NCBI GenBank assembly: GCA_958366705.1
Contig: CATXCB010000001.1
Span: forward strand, 1 to 64,000
Direction of reading: 5' to 3'
Length of the DNA stretch: 64,000 nt
Source: an uncultured bacterium
Lineage (GTDB): Bacteria > Cyanobacteriota > Vampirovibrionia > Gastranaerophilales > Gastranaerophilaceae
Shown piece after piece: positions 16,072 through 21,702 of the stretch. The position numbers and the translations under genes were made by a program. How positions within the stretch are numbered: position 1 is the stretch's first letter; the number at the start of each line of letters is the position of its first letter. Under the pieces are notes generated by a model. That model saw only the letters and a list, made by a program, of their open reading frames with translations, searched no databases and was not told the DNA's origin.

Positions 16072-16500
16072 ATGAATTTAGGTTTAAATCCTGCAGGTCA
16101 AAATAAAAACGCGTCTGTAAATTTTGGCATGGCAATTAAAGTTGATCCAGACGCGCATGCTATTATAAAACGTCAAGCAATGCGACTTTCTGATAAAGCT
16201 TATGATAGTTTTTGTGAATCATTTGATGCTGCGGTGAAAAGGCAGGAAAATAACCCTGTAAATATTATAATTAGAAAATGTAATAACAGGCAGGCTCTTG
16301 CTGCAGAAATTGTAGATAACAGCGAAAATGCCATTGATAATAGTGTAATTTCGCAAAGATTAATTCGTCCAAAGGGGTTGAAATTTTTAGATAAAGCAGA
16401 AGCTAAAGCAAATAAAGTTAATGATTTGAATCAACGATTAATGAATTATGACGTTGCAAAAGATATTGATTATGATCCCAAAATTGATATAGAAGGATAA
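16072..16500 (+). CDS. Small hypothetical protein with N-terminal NFGM motif
   Basis: A 142-residue soluble protein of unknown function. The frame is open to a GTG at 16033, but ATG 16072 follows GAGG and begins MNLGLNPAGQNKNASVNFGM, which I prefer. It is rich in Asn, Asp and Lys, has no membrane helix, and contains a central segment with many charged residues (AMRLSDKAYDSFCESFDAAVKRQ). The early NFGM element parallels SFKA in the gene at 671 and SFTGA in the gene at 49506, all within the first 45 residues. The gene lies just upstream of tRNA-Met. Confidence 0.7.
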   Translation: MNLGLNPAGQNKNASVNFGMAIKVDPDAHAIIKRQAMRLSDKAYDSFCESFDAAVKRQENNPVNIIIRKCNNRQALAAEIVDNSENAIDNSVISQRLIRPKGLKFLDKAEAKANKVNDLNQRLMNYDVAKDIDYDPKIDIEG

Positions 16501-16618
16501 TAAATATTTCTAAATACTATTTGTAATTGTTTGACAAAATACTTGAAATTTTTTTTTCTTTATGCCAAAATTGTTTTACGCGGTGAAAATCGTTGAAAAA
16601 ATAATAGGAAAAGGATAT

Positions 16619-16692
16619 GGCAAGGTAGCTCAGCTGGCTAGAGCGTTCGGCTCATACCCGAGAGGTCGAGAGTTCGAGTCTCTCCCTTGCTA
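16619..16692 (+). tRNA. tRNA-Met (CAT anticodon), probably elongator
   Basis: A full cloverleaf: acceptor GGCAAGG/CCTTGCT (with a terminal G.U), D-stem GCTC/GAGC, anticodon stem TTCGG/CCGAG around CTCATAC, T-stem GAGAG/CTCTC. The three G-C pairs of initiator tRNA are missing and position 1 is not unpaired, so it is not tRNA-fMet. A modified-CAU tRNA-Ile remains a possible alternative. No 3' CCA is encoded. Confidence 0.93.
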
Positions 16693-16694
16693 AT

Positions 16695-16726
16695 AAAAAG
16701 AGGATAGGTTTTTCTATCCTCTTTTT
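16695..16726 (+). terminator. Terminator of tRNA-Met
   Basis: A 13-bp stem AAAAAGAGGATAG/CTATCCTCTTTTT with a 6-base loop, starting three bases after the tRNA. Confidence 0.9.
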
Positions 16727-16824
16727 ATTGCATTATGTCCTCAAGATATATGCTTAAAAGTGTAGTTAGTTATAATGTAATAGAGACTTTTAGATGGTAA
16801 AGTTTTATAAAATATTTAGAATTG

Positions 16825-16846
16825 ACGGCGGTTTCCGCCGTTTTTT
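16825..16846 (+). terminator. Small GC-rich intrinsic terminator in accessory stretch
   Basis: Stem ACGGCGG/CCGCCGT with loop TTT followed by T6. No plus-strand gene is visible between the tRNA-Met terminator and this one, so it may end a short RNA or be a relic of a lost gene. Confidence 0.75.
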
Positions 16847-16938
16847 AGTGTTGAGATTTGTGGGTCATTTTTTGCACTAAATTTTTAAATCTTTTGCAAT
16901 AAACAGCCCAAACACTCCACCAAATCAACCTTTCCCCG

Positions 16939-16965
16939 AGTGCAATTTAGTGCAATAAAGTGCAA
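16939..16965. repeat. Three AGTGCAA repeats in exact 10-bp phase
   Basis: AGTGCAA starts at 16939, 16949 and 16959; an inverted copy TTGCACT is at 16872-16878. The 10-bp period puts all direct copies on one face of the helix, as in iterons or multi-site operators. It lies in the gene-free entrance of the tRNA-flanked accessory region, downstream of the DUF6973-like gene's 3' end. Confidence 0.55.
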
Positions 16966-17030
16966 GAATAATTTATCCCGTAAAATGAGATTTTGAGAAT
17001 TATCTTTGAGATTGAGATTATGGTAATTAA

Positions 17031-17072
17031 AAAACATTAAGGAGATGCAAGAAGGCATCTCCTTAATGTTTT
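17031..17072 (-). terminator. Long-stem terminator for the gene at 17084
   Basis: A perfect 18-bp stem AAAACATTAAGGAGATGC/GCATCTCCTTAATGTTTT with a 6-base loop, 11 bases beyond the stop of the minus-strand gene. Confidence 0.9.
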
Positions 17073-17083
17073 TGTATTTGTTA

Positions 17084-17890
17084 TTATCGAGAACGGTAAT
17101 AACCTTTAACTTCGGTTCCATCAGAGCGAGTATATGAATTAACATAAACAACACTGCCGCCTGTTAAAGTTTCTCGATGTAAATCTCCATTTGTTGGCAT
17201 AGCACCGTTAAAAGCTTTTATTTGAGCATCTATTTCTTTTTCGTGTTTTGCAAACTCCTCTGAAGACATATTTCCAACATCTTCTCTTGTATAGATTTTG
17301 TTACTTCCGGTTAATGGATTTGTGTAACCATAAAACTCTGATTGTTCCTTTGGTAGCTGGTTATCAATCGCAGTTGCAAAACCTGTTGGAGAACCATTAT
17401 TCCAAATGGTTCCTACTCCCGGGGTTGGCGTAAAAGGTAACTTTTGATTATCTTTAAATTGTCTTTGGTCATCTAGTCCTGTAATAAGCTGTCCTGCACG
17501 CATTCTTTGAACAACTTTTTGTGCAATAATATCTTTTTGTTGAGTTTCCGGTAAAGATTTAAAATTTGGATATTCTCTGCAAATTTCGTTATATATTTGC
17601 TGACCTTGATGATTGTTCCAAGAGTCCATGTTGTCTTCCCTTGGGTCTTGTTTTTTTAATGTCCCAACATATTCATGTCCTGAACTTACAATTTTAGCTG
17701 GTAAAATTCCGTATCTTTTGGAAAGAATACTTTGCATATAAGTATGTCTAAATGCATCAGATTCATTATTATGTGCTACATTATTTTCTCCAATTTTAAA
17801 TCCATATTGTTTTTGGTATTTTAATGTATCATTTATCACTTCTTTAGTAAATTCATTTTTATTTTTATTATAATTATATTTTTGGTTCAT
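17084..17890 (-). CDS. Putative hydrolase/toxin-type protein, DUF6973-like
   Basis: A 268-residue protein. Residues about 39-105 carry HNNESDAFRHTYMQSIL...HE...MDSWNNHQG, a His/Asp/Glu/Asn-rich pattern I recognise from the DUF6973-type domain seen in phage-associated and polymorphic-toxin proteins; the name is given from memory. The C-terminus VVYVNSYTRSDGTEVKGYYRSR is a short motif common at the ends of secreted or phage-borne proteins. No signal peptide is seen. It lies in the accessory stretch between tRNA-Met and tRNA-Ala, with its own terminator, and has AGGAAA before the ATG. No immunity gene is obvious, although a small membrane-protein gene is divergent from it. Function as an effector is inference. 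Confidence 0.65.
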   Translation of the reverse strand: MNQKYNYNKNKNEFTKEVINDTLKYQKQYGFKIGENNVAHNNESDAFRHTYMQSILSKRYGILPAKIVSSGHEYVGTLKKQDPREDNMDSWNNHQGQQIYNEICREYPNFKSLPETQQKDIIAQKVVQRMRAGQLITGLDDQRQFKDNQKLPFTPTPGVGTIWNNGSPTGFATAIDNQLPKEQSEFYGYTNPLTGSNKIYTREDVGNMSSEEFAKHEKEIDAQIKAFNGAMPTNGDLHRETLTGGSVVYVNSYTRSDGTEVKGYYRSR

Positions 17891-17930
17891 TTTTATTTCC
17901 TTTCAGTTTGTTTGTATTATCATTAAATTT

Positions 17931-18284
17931 ATGAATATAACAAAATATGTATGTGCAAATATCTTATCTTTATTTGGCAACTTTGGTTTGCTTGTTGTGT
18001 TATCTTATATGTTTTTGGCAGGACTTGTATATCCTGACTATCTTGTAGATGGATATATCTTTAACTTATTAGTTTTGTGCTCAAAAACTTACATATACAT
18101 AATTCCAAGCCTTCTTGTTTTGTTACCAATAGAAAATATATCGGCTCGTAAACTCGTCAATAAAGAGAGTTTTTTTGATATCCAAATAAAAAATAAATAT
18201 TTAAGATACACATACAATGTTATATTTTGGTTAGGTATTGCTTGTTCCATTTGGTATTTGTTTGTATTCATATATTTTTACTAA
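17931..18284 (+). CDS. Small membrane protein of unknown function
   Basis: A 117-residue protein with three predicted membrane helices (about 8-33, 43-66 and 90-117). No motif is recognised. It starts 40 bases from the divergent DUF6973-like gene. No Shine-Dalgarno is evident before the ATG. A second hydrophobic frame (18238-18447, TTG start) overlaps its 3' end in another phase and could be a frameshifted continuation. Such placement beside a possible effector would suit an immunity protein, but this is speculation. Confidence 0.5.
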   Translation: MNITKYVCANILSLFGNFGLLVVLSYMFLAGLVYPDYLVDGYIFNLLVLCSKTYIYIIPSLLVLLPIENISARKLVNKESFFDIQIKNKYLRYTYNVIFWLGIACSIWYLFVFIYFY

Positions 18285-18800
18285 ATTTGCATACAAACAA
18301 AACCATAAAATTTTTACTGTAAATTCAAACGTATTACAGATTTTGTTTTTTCTATTCAGTTGTATTGCTAATTTATATTTCGGATTAATCTTTTACATAA
18401 AGCCTCACTTTTTTTTCCTTAAGTCTGAACAAATTCGGATGCAATAATTCGCTAGTGTAAAACAGAAATTATAATGTGTTAATTATACTATATTTGTAGC
18501 ATTTTGTCAAAAGATTTATTTGTAACTCCAATTTTCTTTTTTACATTTCTCAATACATTAAGTAGGTAGAGTGTGTATCTCTGCTTTCAAGTCAGCAATA
18601 ATTTCTTCAAAGGATGAATGTATTGAAAGCATTAAAAAAGAGTCTTCTGGCTTTTTTTAAATGGTGGAGGTTGACATACGGTTTAACACAACAAATTCGT
18701 AAAAATATTGCATAGCCTACAATTCAACCCCATTCAACATCCGCAGTTTTTTACATCCAAAATTCCAAAATCCTATGTTTAAAAAACTGCAGAATTAATA
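18285..18800. other. Gene-free accessory stretch
   Basis: About 500 bases with no convincing gene. It contains the hydrophobic overlapping frame up to 18447, the tRNA-Ala-like repeat at 18655-18670, and an inverted repeat CCGCAGTTTTTT/AAAAAACTGCAG (about 18740-18792). It resembles decayed mobile-element DNA. Confidence 0.5.
18655..18670. repeat. Partial copy of the tRNA-Ala 3'-end repeat
   Basis: TTTTAAATGGTGGAGG matches 20875-20890 exactly. Its last ten to eleven bases match the tRNA-Ala 3' terminus and CCA (21089 onward). A run resembling a terminator T-tract precedes all three copies. It may be an old attachment-site scar, but at this length chance or unrelated duplication is not excluded. 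Confidence 0.5.
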
Positions 18801-18827
18801 AAAGGCGAGAAATTCATTCTCGCCTTT
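18801..18827 (-). terminator. Terminator of the 69-residue gene
   Basis: An 11-bp stem AAAGGCGAGAA/TTCTCGCCTTT with a 5-base loop, directly beyond the stop of the minus-strand gene at 18834. Confidence 0.85.
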
Positions 18828-18833
18828 GTTTTA

Positions 18834-19043
18834 CTATCTTGTATGACACACACTACAACAAAAGTAACATCCATCTATATTATTTGTATACTTCTTTGCT
18901 TCTTTTTCGGCATCTCTACAATTATCAAAATAACCAAGATATATACGATTTTTGACATCTGGTAGAAAACTACAGTCTTCTGTGTGAAATTCATGTTCAC
19001 CTGTCGGTTGTGCATTTTTGTTTAAATAATAATGTTTATACAT
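18834..19043 (-). CDS. Small Cys/His-rich conserved hypothetical protein
   Basis: A 69-residue protein, MYKHYYLNKNAQPTGEHEFH... with GYFDNCRDAEKEAKKY and a C-terminal CYFCCSVCHT. The His and Cys spacing (HEFHTEDC, CYFCC, CH) suggests a metal site. I recognise it as a type scattered through unrelated gut and soil bacteria, usually on accessory DNA, without a known function. It has its own terminator and an AAAGGAA ribosome site. The patchy occurrence fits the transferred character of this stretch. Confidence 0.75.
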   Translation of the reverse strand: MYKHYYLNKNAQPTGEHEFHTEDCSFLPDVKNRIYLGYFDNCRDAEKEAKKYTNNIDGCYFCCSVCHTR

Positions 19044-19400
19044 ATTTGTTTTTCCTTTAGTTTTTGTACTACAAAACTACCATTTGCTTAACAATTTGCA
19101 ATGGTTAATTTTATAGGTTATATTATTAACATCAAAAATTATTTTGAGTGGTTTTAGCCTTGCTAAAATCACTTTTTCTTTTCCCTCCCAACTCTCCCTA
19201 ATCAAATTTGCATTTAAATCTCCTTTCTTATTACTTTTTTAAATCATGCTGTAATCCAATTGCCATGCATGATAAGCCCATGACTATATGCTTTGCAACC
19301 ATGTAAATTTTTCTTAACAATTCTAGATGATAATATAAGTAACTAAGATCTGAGGTTTTGCGTTTAATTAATATGTGAACGTACTTTACTTACTAAAAAC
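19044..19400. other. Gene-free stretch
   Basis: AT-rich with no frame above background and no clear hairpin terminator. It presumably holds the promoter of the minus-strand gene ending at 19043 and the 3' flank of the regulator gene at 19401. Confidence 0.5.
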
Positions 19401-19718
19401 TTATTTTAATATATCAAAAATCAACCTGTGTACCAACACAACATCTTTATCAGATGCGGTCTTTAAAACACTATTTATATCTTTTAATAAAGATTTTCTA
19501 TCTTTAATGTGTTTAATATCTAAAATGGCAGAAGCATCTACTTTTAAAGCTTGGGAATATTTTTCTATCAAATCTGCTGAAGGAAAATTTCTACCATTCT
19601 CAACACAACTTTGATGTTTGGGGTCTATGCCAACACTTTCAGCTAACTCAGCTTGTGTTAAGTTGGACTTATTTCTCAATTCCTTTATTCTTTTTCCTAC
19701 AAGGATTCTTATACTCAT
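19401..19718 (-). CDS. XRE-family helix-turn-helix regulator
   Basis: A 105-residue protein with a Cro/CI-type helix-turn-helix at about residues 8-62 (KRIKELRNKSNLTQAELAESVGID...SCVENGRNFPSADLIEKYSQAL). A short helical tail (about 70-105) probably dimerises. GGAGG lies 6 bases before the ATG at 19718, so the upstream Met at 19730 is rejected. It is divergent from the zinc-ribbon/TM2 gene. This arrangement fits autoregulation and control of that neighbour. Such regulators are common cargo of integrated elements. Confidence 0.88.
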   Translation of the reverse strand: MSIRILVGKRIKELRNKSNLTQAELAESVGIDPKHQSCVENGRNFPSADLIEKYSQALKVDASAILDIKHIKDRKSLLKDINSVLKTASDKDVVLVHRLIFDILK

Positions 19719-19872
19719 TACAACCTCCATTTAAGTCTAGAATAATTTTCAATGAATCTAAACCACAAATAACAAAGTGTAATTTGACAAAAGTATGTGA
19801 TTTAAGTAATATATACATAAATAGAATAGAGTTTTGAAGGCATTTTCTATAAATGAAGTAAGGAGAAGAATC

Positions 19873-20226
19873 ATGTATTGTAAAGAGTGTGGAAAAGAAA
19901 TTAATGATAAAGCCGTTGTTTGTATTCATTGCGGATGTGCGGTTAATACTGGTGAATCTTCAAATACTACTAGTCAAGGCAATATAACTATTTTAAATTC
20001 CAATGTAATTGGTGGAAGCACTGGCAGAAACCGAAGTTGGTTTGCAGCACTAATTTTATGTATCTTTGGTGGATTTTTGGGGCTTCATAGGTTTTATACC
20101 GGTTATACAGGAATTGGTTTGTTGCAACTTATATCTTGCGGTGGATTTTTTATTTGGTGGGTAATTGATATAATAGCAATTTTACTACATTGTTATGAGT
20201 GTTCTGATGGGGGGAAGCTTGTTTAA
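19873..20226 (+). CDS. Zinc-ribbon and TM2-domain membrane protein
   Basis: A 117-residue protein. The N-terminus MYCKECGKEINDKAVVCIHC carries two CxxC pairs (C3/C6 and C17/C20), a zinc ribbon. A polar linker follows, then a TM2 domain: two helices with GGFLGLHRFYTGYTGIGLLQL and FIWWVIDIIAI. TM2 proteins are small membrane proteins without a settled role. The frame is open to 19834, but AGGAG at 19861-19865 fixes the ATG at 19873. Its 3' end overlaps the next gene by 32 bases in another frame, implying co-translation. Confidence 0.87.
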   Translation: MYCKECGKEINDKAVVCIHCGCAVNTGESSNTTSQGNITILNSNVIGGSTGRNRSWFAALILCIFGGFLGLHRFYTGYTGIGLLQLISCGGFFIWWVIDIIAILLHCYECSDGGKLV

Positions 20227-20764
20227 ACGAGATAAAATAGTTTTAATATTTATAATTATATTTACATCTATTATTGGAATTGGGTTTCTAATTTATTCTT
20301 CTGTAGAATATTCTATGTACAAAATTCTTGATAATGCTATGATTCGCAATATCGAACCAGTTAATACATCTACAAAATGTATGGCAAATGTAGATTTTAT
20401 TAATGAATTAAATACAAATGACAAAATGATGTTTCTTTGGTTGCTTAGCGTGAATGAAGTAAGAGAGAAACAGTCCTGTCAAGAATTTTTACTATCACAG
20501 GATAGCTTAATCGGCAACATATTAATCGATATTCAAAATAAAAATATTAATTATAAACAAAAACTAGCATTACTTAATTTCATAGTAAAAAAAGAAACCA
20601 CATATGGTGGTACTACTTATGGATTTAGTTATAAATGCAAAGATAATGATATACTTGAAAAGGTTTGTTCTGTATTTGATAACGATGATAGTTATGAAGA
20701 CTTATATTTTAAAAAAGTAAATTCTCAATGGATTTTATCTAAAATAGAACAACGTAGTTTATAA
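20195..20764 (+). CDS. Membrane-anchored hypothetical protein
   Basis: A 189-residue protein with one N-terminal membrane helix (about residues 15-36: KIVLIFIIIFTSIIGIGFLIYSS-like) and a soluble remainder. The start is uncertain: ATG 20195, ATG 20207 and TTG 20219 are in frame. GGGGGGAAG directly precedes the TTG, which would make 20219 plausible. The soluble part has two Cys and no motif I know. It is coupled to the TM2 gene and together they may form a membrane pair under the divergent XRE regulator. Confidence 0.65.
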   Translation: MSVLMGGSLFKRDKIVLIFIIIFTSIIGIGFLIYSSVEYSMYKILDNAMIRNIEPVNTSTKCMANVDFINELNTNDKMMFLWLLSVNEVREKQSCQEFLLSQDSLIGNILIDIQNKNINYKQKLALLNFIVKKETTYGGTTYGFSYKCKDNDILEKVCSVFDNDDSYEDLYFKKVNSQWILSKIEQRSL

Positions 20765-20880
20765 AGTAATGTTTATTCTACCTCAAGATATATTGTCTAC
20801 TAATCTGCAATCCATTAAAATTGTACAAATACTAAAAAAGCGCCTATTGGCGCTTAATTTGTGACTTCCATTTGTTTTAA

Positions 20881-20900
20881 ATGGTGGAGGATAGGAGATT
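20881..20900. repeat. 20-bp duplicate of the tRNA-Ala 3' end (attachment-like scar)
   Basis: ATGGTGGAGGATAGGAGATT is identical to 21089-21108, which spans the encoded CCA, acceptor strand and part of the T arm of tRNA-Ala. Duplication of a tRNA 3' end in direct orientation is the usual footprint of tyrosine-recombinase integration. Only 188 bases separate the two copies and no integrase is present, so this is a relic. A terminator-like hairpin AAGCGCC/GGCGCTT precedes it at about 20837-20855. Confidence 0.75.
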
Positions 20901-21054
20901 GTCTTGCTCGGCGGCATTAAACGGGTCTACGGATTTTCTTTTCACAAGCTTTGCTTGCTCCAAAGAAAACTCCTTCGCCCTTTGCCGCCTCGCGCTCGGA
21001 CTAGATCAAGCTTCGCTTGGTGAGTTCTTATCTCTCCATAAACTTTCCTAAAAT

Positions 21055-21088
21055 AAAAAAGACGATAACAGATGTCATCGTCTTTTTT
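21055..21088 (-). terminator. Terminator of tRNA-Ala
   Basis: A 12-bp stem AAAAAAGACGAT/ATCGTCTTTTTT with a 10-base loop, immediately downstream of the tRNA on the minus strand. Confidence 0.88.
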
Positions 21089-21089
21089 A

Positions 21090-21165
21090 TGGTGGAGGAT
21101 AGGAGATTCGAACTCCTGACCCCCTGCGTGCAAAGCAGGTGCTCTACCAGCTGAGCTAATCCCCC
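21090..21165 (-). tRNA. tRNA-Ala (TGC anticodon), CCA encoded
   Basis: Acceptor GGGGGAT/ATCCTCC with one G.U, discriminator A, encoded CCA. The anticodon stem CCTGC/GCAGG surrounds loop TTTGCAC, anticodon TGC; the T arm is AGGAG/CTCCT. Its 3' end faces the accessory stretch and is duplicated at 20881-20900. Confidence 0.96.
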
Positions 21166-21344
21166 ATTCTTGGGTTCGATTGAGTTTTTCAACTCTCACA
21201 ATATTTATTATACATGCTGATTTTTTTTTGTAAAGGGGTTTATAAAAAATTTTACTTTATGGAATATTGTATATTGTGGGAGAATATATTTTTAATTGTT
21301 TTTATACTAAAATACAAAAAATAATTAAATGAAAGGAATTTTTT

Positions 21345-21605
21345 ATGAATAAAATTGAAATTTATACATCTGAAACTTGTCCATATTGTATTAAGGCAAA
21401 AAAATTATTGCAAATGCTTAAACTTGATTATCAGGAACAAAATGTTGATGATGATTTTGAGCGAATGTGTGATGAATTAGCGGCACGATTTAACAGGCAA
21501 ATTAATACCGTCCCTCAGATTATAATAAATGATAATTATGTCGGTGGATATTCTGATCTAGAAGCTGCTTATAAGTCTGGCGATTTACAAAAATATTTAG
21601 TTTAA
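21345..21605 (+). CDS. grxC: Glutaredoxin
   Basis: An 86-residue glutaredoxin with the dithiol active site CPYC (residues 15-18), the cis-Pro loop TVPQIIIND and GGYSDLEAAYKSG. It reduces protein and glutathione mixed disulfides. A gshB-like gene at 38782 in this window offers a possible source of glutathione, though no gshA is seen. AAAGGAA precedes the ATG. It stands alone and ends at a terminator shared with ppdK. The symbol is by family type. Confidence 0.92.
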   Translation: MNKIEIYTSETCPYCIKAKKLLQMLKLDYQEQNVDDDFERMCDELAARFNRQINTVPQIIINDNYVGGYSDLEAAYKSGDLQKYLV

Positions 21606-21650
21606 AACATTAAACTGTTTTAGGTTTAATATTTGTTGAAATTTATAAAC

Positions 21651-21684
21651 AAAAACACCTCAGGAGTATTCCTGAGGTGTTTTT
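21651..21684. terminator. Bidirectional terminator
   Basis: A perfect 15-bp stem AAAAACACCTCAGGA/TCCTGAGGTGTTTTT with a 4-base loop between the convergent grx and ppdK genes. Confidence 0.92.
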
Positions 21685-21702
21685 ACAATAGTTTATGTAC
21701 TC

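Noticed and set aside
18238..18447. 69-residue hydrophobic frame after the small membrane protein
   Set aside because: TTG start without a ribosome site and overlap in another phase; kept only as a possible frameshifted tail.
20942..21199. 85-residue minus-strand frame covering tRNA-Ala
   Set aside because: It is a translation of the tRNA gene and its flanks; such GEIRTH-type peptides are well-known annotation artefacts.
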